Shown here: positions 51,219-61,345 of the stretch, in pieces
How the letters are laid out: every line of letters begins with the position of its first letter
How positions within the stretch are numbered: position 1 is the first letter of the stretch
Assembly: GCF_000210295.1 (NCBI RefSeq)
Contig: NC_026735.1
Location: forward strand, 445,749 to 509,748
Source: Trypanosoma brucei gambiense DAL972
Taxonomy: Eukaryota; Euglenozoa; Kinetoplastea; Trypanosomatida; Trypanosomatidae
Length of the DNA: 64,000 bases
Direction: 5' to 3'
The notes under the pieces: model-generated
What the model saw: the letters and a program-made list of their open reading frames with translations, nothing else
Told to the model about the DNA's origin: nothing
The model's database searches: none
Translations under genes and position numbers: made by a program

Positions 51219-52523
51219 TCATCTTGAAAGCAGGGATCGCTCCCACTTGTTCACTTTCGTATGATCCACGCCATTAATAAGAGCGCCGAGTACTGTATCA
51301 CTTAGATCGTTGAATGTCCTTCCGTCTCCGTCTCCGTCTTCCGAGTTTCGAGGTTGTAGGTTGGAAACCCCACTTCCTTCACTCCCGCGCCGGACATTAC
51401 TTACTGAAGGAGTATGAAGCAAAGTATTATAACCAGCACCGTCATTCTTGGCGGCCCGGTATTTTTCTCCACATTTCCCATTACTTTCTCCATACGGCAA
51501 TGTTGTGAGCGTAATGGACGATAAATATTCACCTTCATCGATTCCACTACACCCTTTACCACGCAGCATTTCAAGGGTTGCTTGCTCCTCAGCCGCAGCA
51601 CTCGTCAGCATGCGCATCGACTCCTTCCGCCGCACAATCTTCATTAACTCGGCGTTGTGTCGTCTGGTTACGGCCACTTCTTCACGCAGTCGAACGATAG
51701 CCGAGAACACGGCTTCACAGCGCGCACGAGAATCTTCCGTTAGACCGTATTTTCCGACATCTGGAAGGCTACTTTCAGATGGCTCTTCGCTAAGAAGCAA
51801 CACAAACACATCAATCAATATCTTGTCAAGAGTTCCCTCTCTTCTCACAGGTGCCACCATTTTGCGGGTATCATCGTACCCTCCCTTCCTGGACTGGTTT
51901 ACTGAACGTCGTTTCAAAGACAAGGACGGTGCTGTCTCATCTCTCTCTTCACCATCTTGTTCATAACTACGAATTGAAACAAACGGTGACTGTGAAGTTG
52001 CTCTGCTACTTGTTACAACACCTTCACGATGTTTGGCCGCTGGAGATGGCACGCGACGTTCCTTCGTGTTTCCAACAACTCCTCCATGAGAAGCTGCTTT
52101 ACCATTCCTACTCGTAGGCGACCGTTTGCCTCTGCTTCGAGATGGGGCCACGGGTACCGAGGTTCGCCTCGCTCCCTTAGCGATTAGATTTATTCTCTCT
52201 TCCCCATCCTCCACTCGTTTTCGTAACTTTGATATGTAACCTTCTAACTTCTGTATTCGCCCCTCGTTGCGCTTCTCGTTCTTGCGCATGATGGCTATTT
52301 CCTTCCGCAGCTCCATATTCGCAGTCGCCTCATCATTGAGCTGTCGAGCGGCTTGGTGCAACAGTTTGCGGTACATTACGACAGGTTTGTGGGTATGGCT
52401 TTCCAATTCCGCAAAAAGAGACATAATGTGAGGTGCAGTGTCCCTTTCGTGTATAGCACCGGATGGCCCTCTCATCGCTTCGTAATTTCGATAAATCGTA
52501 GGATTTTGCATGTACCTATGCAT
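51219..52523 (-). CDS. Unknown coiled-coil protein, 434 residues
   Basis: The start is ATG 52523 (MHRYMQNPTIYRNYEAM), with a second ATG at 52511. A coding-strand pyrimidine tract (52576-52592) followed by AG near 52573 lies just upstream, so the longer open frame to 52649, which begins with GTG, is 5' UTR. Residues about 50-120 form a coiled coil (NDEATANMELRKEIAIMRKN, EGRIQKLEGYISKLRKRVED). A basic, Ser/Arg-rich stretch follows (PSRSRGKRSPTSR), then a second helical segment (ARCEAVFSAIVRLREEVAV). No enzyme motif or transmembrane helix is seen. A cytoskeletal or basal-body role would be a guess. Confidence 0.85.
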   Translation of the reverse strand: MHRYMQNPTIYRNYEAMRGPSGAIHERDTAPHIMSLFAELESHTHKPVVMYRKLLHQAARQLNDEATANMELRKEIAIMRKNEKRNEGRIQKLEGYISKLRKRVEDGEERINLIAKGARRTSVPVAPSRSRGKRSPTSRNGKAASHGGVVGNTKERRVPSPAAKHREGVVTSSRATSQSPFVSIRSYEQDGEERDETAPSLSLKRRSVNQSRKGGYDDTRKMVAPVRREGTLDKILIDVFVLLLSEEPSESSLPDVGKYGLTEDSRARCEAVFSAIVRLREEVAVTRRHNAELMKIVRRKESMRMLTSAAAEEQATLEMLRGKGCSGIDEGEYLSSITLTTLPYGESNGKCGEKYRAAKNDGAGYNTLLHTPSVSNVRRGSEGSGVSNLQPRNSEDGDGDGRTFNDLSDTVLGALINGVDHTKVNKWERSLLSR

Positions 52524-52743
52524 ATATATATATGTTGTGTGCCTTTCTAAGGAGGCAAATGAGTGTATGCCTTGTAAAGGGAAAGAGAGAAGTGTGTAAC
52601 GGACATATTGAACCCACAATTCCTCTTCGAATTTATGTCTCAAAGGCACATGATCCTCTTTTTTTTTTCATTTCTTTTTTAAAATACCGCTTTCCAATGA
52701 CCAATGAAAATATTATGTGAAAGCGATGAAAGAACGTCAAGCG

Positions 52744-52765
52744 ACACACACACACACACACACAC
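52744..52765. repeat. (CA)11 microsatellite
   Basis: Perfect AC/CA run in the 5' flank of the coiled-coil gene. Confidence 0.95.
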
Positions 52766-52949
52766 TTTCTCTCTCAACTGTTTGGCGCGACCGGGGGCTT
52801 AAACCGGGTTATCATCGTGATTTCAGAATCTGCGATGTGGCACTTGTACGGTACCATGCGCGGTATGCTAAAACCCAGTTATGTCGCTGGAATAACAACA
52901 TTTTTTTTTTAATTGAATTGTAAAGAGGGAGCCCCCTTAGTTGGGGATC

Positions 52950-53207
52950 TTAAGACCGGTAATGGGTTCTTCTCTTTACTTCAATGATTCTTCCAAATTT
53001 TGTTGCATCCATGATTACCGCTATCCCCACGGAGGTGGGGTGAATTAAGCGTGGCAAAACGTACCCGAATGTTGTCTTCATTTGCAACAAATCGTTCTTC
53101 CAAAACCCACATATTTTTTCCCTTTCAATCATCAACGTCGTCACACGCTCATCATACCGTTCGCGCCTCACTTCATTCCCTGTCGATCCCTCATCTTGTT
53201 GATTCAT
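52950..53207 (-). CDS. Candidate small protein, 85 residues
   Basis: Minus-strand frame from ATG 53207 (MNQQDEGSTGNEVRRERYDE) to a basic end (IIEVKRRTHYRS). Composition is balanced, with Trp, Gly, Pro and His present and no repeat bias, quite unlike surrounding low-complexity frames. It sits on the coding strand in an 1.8-kb interval that otherwise has no gene. An AG within ACGTAAG at about 53255-53262, directly after the (ATT)n run on the coding strand, could serve as splice acceptor. No family is recognised and there is no membrane segment. Confidence 0.45.
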   Translation of the reverse strand: MNQQDEGSTGNEVRRERYDERVTTLMIEREKICGFWKNDLLQMKTTFGYVLPRLIHPTSVGIAVIMDATKFGRIIEVKRRTHYRS

Positions 53208-53260
53208 ATACGAATCATTCACACAAGAAAAAATTTTAATGTATAAGGGGGTCACTTACG

Positions 53261-53289
53261 TAATAATAATAATAATAATAATAATAATA
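53261..53289. repeat. (AAT)n microsatellite
   Basis: Perfect trinucleotide run just upstream of the 85-residue candidate gene on its coding strand. Confidence 0.95.
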
Positions 53290-54246
53290 GTGAAAAATAA
53301 AAAGTGATAGCATAACAACAAGCCCCTAAAAGTAGTTTGTGGTAAAGATGTGTACGATAACACTCCCCCTTTCTGTAAATTTTTTTTCCTCTTCCCCTCC
53401 CCTAAACCTTTCGCAATTACTCCACAAACAGCACTGACAAAATAATAATGATAATAGTTATAATAATAATAAACACTTCTTTCATTGTTTTATTTATTTA
53501 TTTATTTCCTCCCTTTCCTTCCCTCCTCCGCCCATCGTGGAAGCGCTGCAGACATGGATGCCTTTCGCATATGTTTTTTTAAATAACTCGCAAGTAACAT
53601 AATACAAACATCAATACTGATATTGGAGTGTGACTCGCTGACCCCTGCTCCCCTCCTTTACGTTTTTGTTCCCTTTCCCTGGATTTCCTCCGTTGAGTGA
53701 CCCACGCAACAGGTGTTGCGACGAAAGAAAAGAAAAAAAAAAGAACAACAACAACAGCAAAAGGAAGAGGGAGTCATACAATACCAATTTTGGAAAAAAA
53801 ACGAAAAGAATGTCGAACACATAACCACCACGATCATGCGGTAAAACGAAAGAAGGCAATTACATAGCACGAAAGTAAACGACGAGCAAGAGGAAAAAGA
53901 TAAAGTAAATAAAGGGGGGACTATGGAAGTGTACGTGATGAGCACCAAAACAAAAAAAAGTAAAGGAAAGAGAGAGAGAAGGGAAAAGGCTCGGCCGGAA
54001 GCAAACATATACCAAAGGAATAAACATAAAGCACTTTAATGTCAGCACTTTGCAATCATGGTGGCCTCACTGTAGAGAGTATTACTCGGCCTGTCTGTGA
54101 TTATTCATGCAGGATTGCGTAACCAAACATATTTCCCTTACCCTTCAAGCCCATGCCATCATTCAACATATGCGCGCCCTTTAATTTGCCATATCACTCC
54201 GTATTCTTTTTCATCCCCTCCTCCTCCTCCCTTGTTTCCGTTTATC

Positions 54247-54270
54247 TTGTTTGTTTGTTTGTTTGTTTGT
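54247..54270. repeat. (TTTG)n microsatellite
   Basis: About six copies of TTTG, probably in the trypanothione synthetase 3' UTR. Confidence 0.9.
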
Positions 54271-54345
54271 TCGTTTGATTCTTCCAACCGGCACCCATCC
54301 TCCATTCCACAACAAAAAGAACGAAAACAAAACGGAAGGGTTGTG

Positions 54346-56229
54346 CTACATTTGAATACGTACGGGACCAAACGGAGATTCGAGCCCAGTGATAAGCTTT
54401 TTGTCCTCACGTACACCTGTACCACTGTAGGTGTCACCGAGCATCCAGCCCCCGAGAATTGCGTAGTAATCGCCTCGCTTTGGTATGCGGAAAAGTTGTT
54501 GATACACCATATCACGGTTACTGAAGTTGCCATCAGACTCAGCTAGAACTTTGCCGTCAGGTTCAGTGACGGTCACATTCCTTCCTACACGGCCAACGAT
54601 GGGCTTCTTTGCATAGCCGGTGCGGCGAAGCTCATCAGTGAGTTCATAACTTGCGGGAAGTATGGCGGGGTGGTCGGGGTGATTGTTATAAATAATGGGC
54701 AATATTGCTTTGTTGCTGGGAATGAGTTTCCACATAGGCTCAAAGACACGTATGTCCCAGTTATTTCCGAGAAGAATATCACACAGGCGAACCTTATCCT
54801 TTGGCGTGGGCTTCCACTCCGCGCCACGCTGCTCTCGTGCAGCTTGATGATCAGAGATCGCCGTCTCCCACATCCACGTCTTCCACACAGCCGTCACCGG
54901 AATGCCGTCCGAATCCACAACTGCTCCCTTTTCATCGAAATGGAACTCGTCAAACATGACGCACAATTTCGCGTCAATACCAGCCTCTCGAGCCTTCTCC
55001 ATCACATACAAAGCAGTATAACGTTCCTCCCCGTCGTCGTCCACAAGAAAATGCACACGCCCCTTCAACCCCGTCATTTCCCACGCCCGAACGAGTGTTT
55101 GGGGCATGAATTTCCCGCTGCTTCTTGTAGCATTGTCGTCTAACCCAACGGAGTTTGCCCACTTCTCTTGGATTACAGCACATTCCAGAAGTGTCGACGC
55201 GCTGTCCGCATTGTATTCAAAGCACTTGAATTCTTGAGTGTTTTCATCAAAAACAAAGTCAAACCGCCCCGTGATGGCATGGGGCTGAGTTTTCCATGAG
55301 TGCCGGATGCGAGGCCAATACTCTTCTGGGATGCGAAATCGACGTAACTTATCGTCGCTCTCAAGCACCTGCTTTGTTGCCTCGAGAAAGAATGAATGCA
55401 GCTGCGTACCGTAACGGACGCAGTTAAGGTACAACTCCCTGTTCATCAAATAGTAACATGATTCGTACACCCCTCCTCGAGTCGCCTCCTTACCAAATGT
55501 TTTGTAGAATTCCGCTTCGGCTTCGTTTGTCAAGTCCAGCCAGTCAGTCTTGCGATTCTCTGGAGTGAAAACAACGCGACGAAGGAAAGGCTTCTCTGGT
55601 TGTTTAAAGTAAAGTGACTCATGCAACACCAATGGTTCCTTAGGATTACGGTTTGGCCTACTAGGGAATGTAACCCACCCCAGAGGAACAAAGATTCCCT
55701 CTGCTGCATGATCCTCAACAGTCCACACACTTCCTTCGTGCTTCAGCAACAACTCTGCCGAGTAGGTCCCCTTCCACTTATGAAACCGATGGTTTTGGTC
55801 CGCAATGCGCACCCATTTGTCACCCACCTCTGTAATAACCGCAACATGTCCCCATGGCGCATCCTCATTAACGGCGTAAATCAGCAACGAATCTGCCACG
55901 GGCTTCGCTGCTGTTCCGTTGGAAACTTTAACGCACGGGACGGGGGTTGCAGTGCTTGCGTCATGAACCTCTGTTAGATCAAATATGTGAGCAGCCCAAT
56001 TAACGTCTGGAAGAACAAGCCCTTTGGCCTCATATAACCAACGACGAGCAAATTCTACACATTGGTATTTGAAACCGCAGAAAAGATTCCCGTCAATACT
56101 GCGCTCTCCCGAAAAAAAGCCATCATGTCCGTTGCTGTAAGCAGGTACGCCACAAGGGGTGTAGCCCTGAATCTCACCAAAGGGAACGTGAGGTTCTTCT
56201 TTAGTGTCTGCAAGTGCCGACTTCGTCAT
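54346..56229 (-). CDS. TRYS: Trypanothione synthetase/amidase
   Basis: 627 residues from ATG 56229. It joins two glutathione molecules to spermidine using ATP to make trypanothione, the main low-mass thiol of kinetoplastids. The N-terminal ~200 residues form the CHAP amidase: nucleophile in [15 protein letters not shown] (Cys57), His in [10 protein letters not shown]. The rest is the C-terminal synthetase of ATP-grasp fold, with conserved parts [27 protein letters not shown]-like (KCFEYNADS), [10 protein letters not shown] and [17 protein letters not shown]. Both active sites look complete. The protein is cytosolic and essential in T. brucei. The three codons upstream start with TTG. Confidence 0.97.
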   Translation of the reverse strand: MTKSALADTKEEPHVPFGEIQGYTPCGVPAYSNGHDGFFSGERSIDGNLFCGFKYQCVEFARRWLYEAKGLVLPDVNWAAHIFDLTEVHDASTATPVPCVKVSNGTAAKPVADSLLIYAVNEDAPWGHVAVITEVGDKWVRIADQNHRFHKWKGTYSAELLLKHEGSVWTVEDHAAEGIFVPLGWVTFPSRPNRNPKEPLVLHESLYFKQPEKPFLRRVVFTPENRKTDWLDLTNEAEAEFYKTFGKEATRGGVYESCYYLMNRELYLNCVRYGTQLHSFFLEATKQVLESDDKLRRFRIPEEYWPRIRHSWKTQPHAITGRFDFVFDENTQEFKCFEYNADSASTLLECAVIQEKWANSVGLDDNATRSSGKFMPQTLVRAWEMTGLKGRVHFLVDDDGEERYTALYVMEKAREAGIDAKLCVMFDEFHFDEKGAVVDSDGIPVTAVWKTWMWETAISDHQAAREQRGAEWKPTPKDKVRLCDILLGNNWDIRVFEPMWKLIPSNKAILPIIYNNHPDHPAILPASYELTDELRRTGYAKKPIVGRVGRNVTVTEPDGKVLAESDGNFSNRDMVYQQLFRIPKRGDYYAILGGWMLGDTYSGTGVREDKKLITGLESPFGPVRIQM

Positions 56230-56715
56230 TTGTTTCAATTGCTTTTCCTGGTATTTCCTTCAGGGACTTTCAAATAGAATTCCTTTTGGCCTTTTCGTTC
56301 GGACTTTTGTGTGGGTATTTTTCTGAAGTGACAGCGACAGAACACACACACACAAAAAAAAAAAAAGACAGCGTAACATGTATGCATATGTTTCTGCGCA
56401 CACATAGCAAAACATGAAGGTGCATCGGTTGTATATTAAAACAATTATACGTTAATCCGCTGTTGCACCACCAAATAACACATGCGCAGAAAATTCAGCC
56501 ACCCTAACAAGAACGCACGCAAAATTAGAGGTAAACAAAATAAAAATACTCCAACTGCAGTGTTTCATGCCCGACGATAAAAGAAACAACAACCACACAA
56601 CTTCAAATGACGCCATGCATAGCAAAAAATAATAATAATAATAAATAATCACACTCCCTTTCTCCTGAGTCAGTAATAACAAGGGCGGTCGCGCCATCAA
56701 CGGGACGCAACAACA
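56230..56715. other. Spacer between TRYS and the 411-residue protein gene
   Basis: CA run and A12 near 56343-56366, TAA run near 56630-56645; no gene is supported. Confidence 0.65.
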
Positions 56716-57951
56716 TCAGTTTTGACCAATGCCAGCGCGCAGTGGTGCTACTGTGTTACCATTGGGAGCTACTTCAAGTCCTTGTTGAGTTGCGGTTTCC
56801 TCCTCCCTCTTTAGCATTTCCTCCTGCTCCTTTTCTCTACCAAACACACGAAGCTCCGCCAGCACCTCCCGCTCTTCAATTGGTTTGCCATCCAGGGAAT
56901 ATTTTACTCCACTCATTAAACTACGGCCCTCCGTTTCTATCGCTTCCACAAGCTCCGGCCGTTTACCAATCCAACCCTCAAGAGGCAACAGAGAGCGTGG
57001 GGGCGCAAGGCCGGGGTAAAGTGCCGTCCTTCCCGGATTAAGCGTAGACTCGGGGGTTTCCCATGCATCCTCCAGAAATGCCCTCTGGAACTGCTGCAGA
57101 AATGGCAATGGCACATACACTTCTACAATAAACTTCGGATTGAGCATGAGTATTTCCTTTGCCTCAGAGCCAATGCGATGGAAACCTTTAATCAGCGATT
57201 GCTGGTTCAGCTTCCCAATCTCATGGTAGAAGCGAGGGCCGCATGTATCACAGCAGAGAGCAGGAATACGAATAACATCAGCCCGACCTTCAGGAACCTC
57301 CGCCGCCTCGTAAAGAATATTCCGATAAGCTGAAATCATTTCCACCTGCGCCTCCTCCCGTCGGAAGCGATCGACATCAATGAACGGGTTGATGCAAATC
57401 GCCGTGTGAAATTGCGCGGAAACACCATGAGCTGCCTCTCTCACAAATGAATTACGCAGGAGAGTTGTGTCGCCATACTGGCGCAAGTGTCGTTTGTTGC
57501 TGGAAGGCAGAGAAAAGCCACTCTCCCCCAGTGCAAGTGACGAGGAGATGCCACTTCTCCGATCTGAAGGTACTTCCCCTTCGGAATTATCTGAAACCGT
57601 TGGCCAATCTTCATAGTAGAGCGGGTTGGAAGCTGGAAAGGAAATCAGTGACTCCACATCTTCAAGTAGCAATAAATCCACAACAAGTACACGTATTGTT
57701 TCTTCTGCAGCACCTCCCGAGCTCTCTCCTGGAGCAGATGGTGGAACTGGCAGCCCGTATAAATCACCCACTTGCGTTAGCGGAAGAAGATGAATGCGCT
57801 TTTCGAAGGCTAATGAAAACGCGTCTCGCCCACGAGGTTTGTTGAGGGTTGTATTTGATCGCCGTAGCCGCATGACACGGGAGTCATCCAATCCTGCATA
57901 AAACGAGCGGCAACCCAGTGAAGGACGGGTCCAAATTCCAAATCTCTTCAT
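56716..57951 (-). CDS. Unknown 411-residue protein, possibly macro-domain-like and mitochondrial
   Basis: The N-terminus MKRFGIWTRPSLGCRSFYAG is basic, hydroxylated and free of acid residues, as in mitochondrial presequences. Residues about 195-285 carry a pattern recalling the second half of a macro domain: AICINPF, then AYRNILYEAAEV, then DVIRIPALCCDTCGPRFYHE, then a helix and FIVEVYVP. In macro domains the corresponding order is a helix with aYrn.L..A, a strand ending in iP with a Gly loop, and a final strand. The usual GxxG ligand loop is not clean, so ADP-ribose binding is doubtful. The C-terminal 60 residues are Glu-rich helix. No other family is recognised. Start ATG 57951. Confidence 0.8.
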   Translation of the reverse strand: MKRFGIWTRPSLGCRSFYAGLDDSRVMRLRRSNTTLNKPRGRDAFSLAFEKRIHLLPLTQVGDLYGLPVPPSAPGESSGGAAEETIRVLVVDLLLLEDVESLISFPASNPLYYEDWPTVSDNSEGEVPSDRRSGISSSLALGESGFSLPSSNKRHLRQYGDTTLLRNSFVREAAHGVSAQFHTAICINPFIDVDRFRREEAQVEMISAYRNILYEAAEVPEGRADVIRIPALCCDTCGPRFYHEIGKLNQQSLIKGFHRIGSEAKEILMLNPKFIVEVYVPLPFLQQFQRAFLEDAWETPESTLNPGRTALYPGLAPPRSLLPLEGWIGKRPELVEAIETEGRSLMSGVKYSLDGKPIEEREVLAELRVFGREKEQEEMLKREEETATQQGLEVAPNGNTVAPLRAGIGQN

Positions 57952-58521
57952 TCACCAACTTCACCGGCGCTTTTCTTCCCTCCCCACCCTTTCCGGGGTT
58001 TCTTTACTAGTTACCATGTTGAGGAATACAACAGAAACAAATAAGGGTGGTGGTAATGCGAAAAAAAAAAAAGCAACAAAAGAAACTCCCTGGGGCGCGG
58101 CCAAAAATAACGGGTGTATACCGAATAATACGTGAAGGAAGTGTATACGTAGTGTCCACACAGTAATTAAAGGGGGAAAAAAATATTGCGAAAGTCATGA
58201 ACAATGGGCGTGTCAACACACCCGATATCACCCCGATCGTCTGAAAAGAGAGATTTCCCATTACGCTGGGACGCGACAACTCAGAGCACAAAAGGGTGTA
58301 ATCATGGGTGTAATCTATGCTCTATATGTTTTGTGCGTACCACTCAAGAATTACCCTTTCCTTCCCTATCTTTTTTTTGCGCATGCACAGATATAAATAT
58401 ATAGACAGTTATAAATAGATGCACAGATATCTATGTAACTGTCGAGAGGTACGTGTCTGTCCACAAAGTACAAATTAAAAAAAAAAACACACACAACACA
58501 AGACAAACCGACACTGTGATT
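57952..58521. other. Spacer between 411-residue protein and MRE11
   Basis: A runs and short repeats of ATAGAT-like sequence (58388-58435); no gene is supported. Confidence 0.65.
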
Positions 58522-60813
58522 CTAATAGTTATCTGGCATGCCAGAACTACTTGTAGAAGCACCCTGTACTCCACCCCCTACAACAGGAGGTAGTAAGAAG
58601 TTTTCATCTGGAACCGGTTCACGTGTCAGTTCAAGTGAGGGAAAAAGAGGCAAACCGTTGACACCACCATCAACAGGTCGCTTCGGCTTCCGACCTCTCG
58701 CTGGTTTGGGTGCTGATGTCTCAGATTTCACAGCCTTTCCTCCACCCTTCACGGTTGAAACATTCGGGTGTGAGTTTACCTCGTTGGTGTCGCGCTCAGT
58801 AGCAACATCAAACACATTCAGCTCATCCCGTGATCGCTTCCCACGAGTGGCGGCCCCACCAGATGCATCTGGTGGGGATAAAGAGTTACTGAAATCTGGA
58901 AAAGTAAACCCTACTTGGGAAAGCGCGTCATTAGCGCCCTCCCCGTTATTTGTGGCTCCACTTCCTCCAGCCCGCCGGGGCGCCGTGGCGGATAAAAGCC
59001 CCAATGCGGCACCATCCGCTAATTCACCCCCTACACGGGAAAAATTACCACTATCCATCGAAGCAGCTAACTCAGTGTCGGCCCGAAGCCGCTCGGTCAG
59101 TTCATTTCCTTGAGTGGACCGCTGCAACGCCTCTTCTGCTGCGCGAGAAAGTTCCTCGTAGCGCTTGTTTGCCTCCTTCTTGTGGCGGACAACCTCTTCA
59201 TAGATGCTTTCGGGTTTCAATATAGATTCCGACTCACCCCTGCGCATCGACACCCAAACCGACTTTTGGCATTTACTCAACAGTTCGCAAATGCGTTCGT
59301 CTATAGCGTCGCGCTCACCTTTCTCAGCGAAGGCATACACCGCTGCCGACACTTCGGATTCCGACAGCAACGAACATGCATCACGCGCATTAGCATTGAA
59401 CACCTCGGCAACTTTGGTGCGTATGTCGGAGGTGTTAAGTCGTGGAACCGGCACTACGGGGGCCTCACCACCTGTCGCTGATGCGGAAGAAGCGACGCGA
59501 GGCACCTGCTTGGGTTTAATGGGACGGAGGAGCTCACTTGGGTTCACAACAATGTCCATATATTGTTGCCCAAAACGATTGATGTTCGGTTGAGGGAAGG
59601 TCGTGGAGTCCGGATCTGTGAAATCCACTGCCAGCCTCATAATTGGGAACTTGATGTTGGGGTGGAACTTAAGAACATCATCCGGAATGCGGCTCACCTG
59701 CTCTTCAGCCTCCTCAATCATTTGCTCCACTACACTCCGAAGGAAGTCCTCCACCGCGTCGAGGGTCCGACAGCCGGGATTATCCCTCCACAATTCAACT
59801 GTTCGCCGGACGACAGGACGAATACTGCGAAGGGGAAATCCTGTGACTCGATAGGACCCTCCTCGCACCTCCAGCACTCCGTATTTTTTGGGGTTGCACT
59901 CGTGCTCAGATAATGATGTTAGGATTGTACTACCCGGCTGAATGATGTCAAACCCCTCAGATGGAGAGGGTTCCATTTGTTGCTCATGTTCATTTCCCCA
60001 AATGACAAGATCCATCCCATGACCGGCGAGCATTGTTTCGTAAATGCCACACTTCATATTTCCACCACTGCGAACCCCTCGGTTTTGATGAAAAAGCAGA
60101 ATTTTAAACCAATCTTTTCCTGGTTCAGTCTTGGGTTGCACAAAGTGCAACTTCTTCATACGAAAGCACCGATGCAATCGATCATCACGGACATTCCCAA
60201 GACCATACAAGGCGATATACGTATCACCCTTTTTCAGCAGCACAGGTTCCACAACAATATCATCCAACGAAGATGTATGCCCGAAGTAGTTCACAAGTCC
60301 AGCGGTGGACAGAATATCAATGGATGATGTACCTCCAACCGGATCATCATGGTTTCCATGTATCATAAAAATTGGCAACGCTACATTGATGTTCGGGTCC
60401 TGGAAGTTCGCCAAAGGCACCGGATGTGTTGGAAAGTTGCGCTTGGGATCACTCAACAGTGTAAAGGAAATGGGTTTGTCACCTAACACATATGACCGCA
60501 GAAGGGATGATGTGCGAGCCAGGCAACCGAGGCTCGGTTTGTTATCATGGAAGAAATCTCCAGCCAGCAGAATGGCGTCAACTTCATGTTCAACTCGGGC
60601 TGCGCGCAGGCACTCTTCGAATGTTGTGAAACTATCATCCCCACGTCTCGAATCACGTTCCTGATATCCGAGATGATTGTCAGAAGTCACAAGGAACTTG
60701 AACGTGGAGGCCGCCAACGACGGATCTGCTTGAGTTGACGTTGGCAAGGCATGCGACTGTGTGGATGCCCTCTCGGCCATTATTATATGTAGCACTGTAA
60801 CGCGACTCCCCAT
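58522..60813 (-). CDS. MRE11: Double-strand break repair nuclease MRE11
   Basis: 763 residues from ATG 60813; a second ATG at 60780 (MAERASTQ) may be the true start, since a pyrimidine tract lies directly before the first ATG and the next AG falls after it. MRE11 with RAD50 processes DNA ends. Phosphoesterase motifs in order: SDNHLGY, LLAGDFFHDN, IHGNHDDP, LLFHQNRG, then VIWGNEHE. In other MRE11 proteins the last reads GHEHE and both His bind the active-site metals; here codon 59992-59994 is AAT, giving Asn274, while His276 is kept. A capping domain follows. The C-terminal 250 residues are Ser/Gly/Pro-rich with a basic patch (RGRKPKRP) expected to bind DNA. Confidence 0.96.
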   Translation of the reverse strand: MGSRVTVLHIIMAERASTQSHALPTSTQADPSLAASTFKFLVTSDNHLGYQERDSRRGDDSFTTFEECLRAARVEHEVDAILLAGDFFHDNKPSLGCLARTSSLLRSYVLGDKPISFTLLSDPKRNFPTHPVPLANFQDPNINVALPIFMIHGNHDDPVGGTSSIDILSTAGLVNYFGHTSSLDDIVVEPVLLKKGDTYIALYGLGNVRDDRLHRCFRMKKLHFVQPKTEPGKDWFKILLFHQNRGVRSGGNMKCGIYETMLAGHGMDLVIWGNEHEQQMEPSPSEGFDIIQPGSTILTSLSEHECNPKKYGVLEVRGGSYRVTGFPLRSIRPVVRRTVELWRDNPGCRTLDAVEDFLRSVVEQMIEEAEEQVSRIPDDVLKFHPNIKFPIMRLAVDFTDPDSTTFPQPNINRFGQQYMDIVVNPSELLRPIKPKQVPRVASSASATGGEAPVVPVPRLNTSDIRTKVAEVFNANARDACSLLSESEVSAAVYAFAEKGERDAIDERICELLSKCQKSVWVSMRRGESESILKPESIYEEVVRHKKEANKRYEELSRAAEEALQRSTQGNELTERLRADTELAASMDSGNFSRVGGELADGAALGLLSATAPRRAGGSGATNNGEGANDALSQVGFTFPDFSNSLSPPDASGGAATRGKRSRDELNVFDVATERDTNEVNSHPNVSTVKGGGKAVKSETSAPKPARGRKPKRPVDGGVNGLPLFPSLELTREPVPDENFLLPPVVGGGVQGASTSSSGMPDNY
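58854..58877. repeat. 24-bp perfect palindrome inside the MRE11 coding region
   Basis: CCCCACCAGATG followed directly by its reverse complement CATCTGGTGGGG. It encodes part of the disordered tail (SPPDASGG). Confidence 0.97.
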
Positions 60814-61345
60814 TTCAGAAGGGGGAAAAAATTAGTAGAAACAAGCCGTTAAGACAGATCAAGATGAGGATAAAGGCGATGGGAAAAGTAACAAATATGG
60901 CAACTAACAAATGCCGAATGAGCCAACAACATGTACAAGGATGCAAGCCCAACAACATCGACAACAAAGAACAAAGAGACGCCGCACGGGGGAGGGGGAT
61001 GGTAAAAACATCCCAAAACCCCACAACCAACAACAACCCAACTGTAGAAATTTACACGTAAGCACGGTACGATACTAATGTCATAAATATCTGTGAACAG
61101 CCACACATCCCTTCACCCTATCGAGGGCAAGAGCTATCAAAAAAAAAAAAGAAGTAAAATCCTTCAGGATATCAATAAACTGGTCGACAGTTCAACTGTA
61201 GGAGCAGCCACGGGCTACACAGCCACCAACCACAAACCCTAGCGCGGTACCCACACGCATGAGCATACAAACTAATTTACTCGATCATTTCCAAGAAAAA
61301 TTGGCGCAAAGAAATGATAAACAAATGAAGTACCCACCGTAATCA
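60814..61345. other. Spacer between MRE11 and the right-edge gene
   Basis: On the coding strand, pyrimidine tracts at 60818-60832 and 61139-61157 are candidate trans-splicing signals for MRE11. No gene is seen. Confidence 0.6.

Larger units (their letters stand above)
52524..54345. other. 1.8-kb spacer with several microsatellites and one candidate gene
   Basis: (CA)n at 52744-52765, (AAT)n at 53261-53289 and 53440-53475, TTTA near 53490-53508, TTTG at 54247-54270. The candidate gene 52950-53207 is listed separately. The right end is the 3' UTR side of trypanothione synthetase. Confidence 0.6.
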
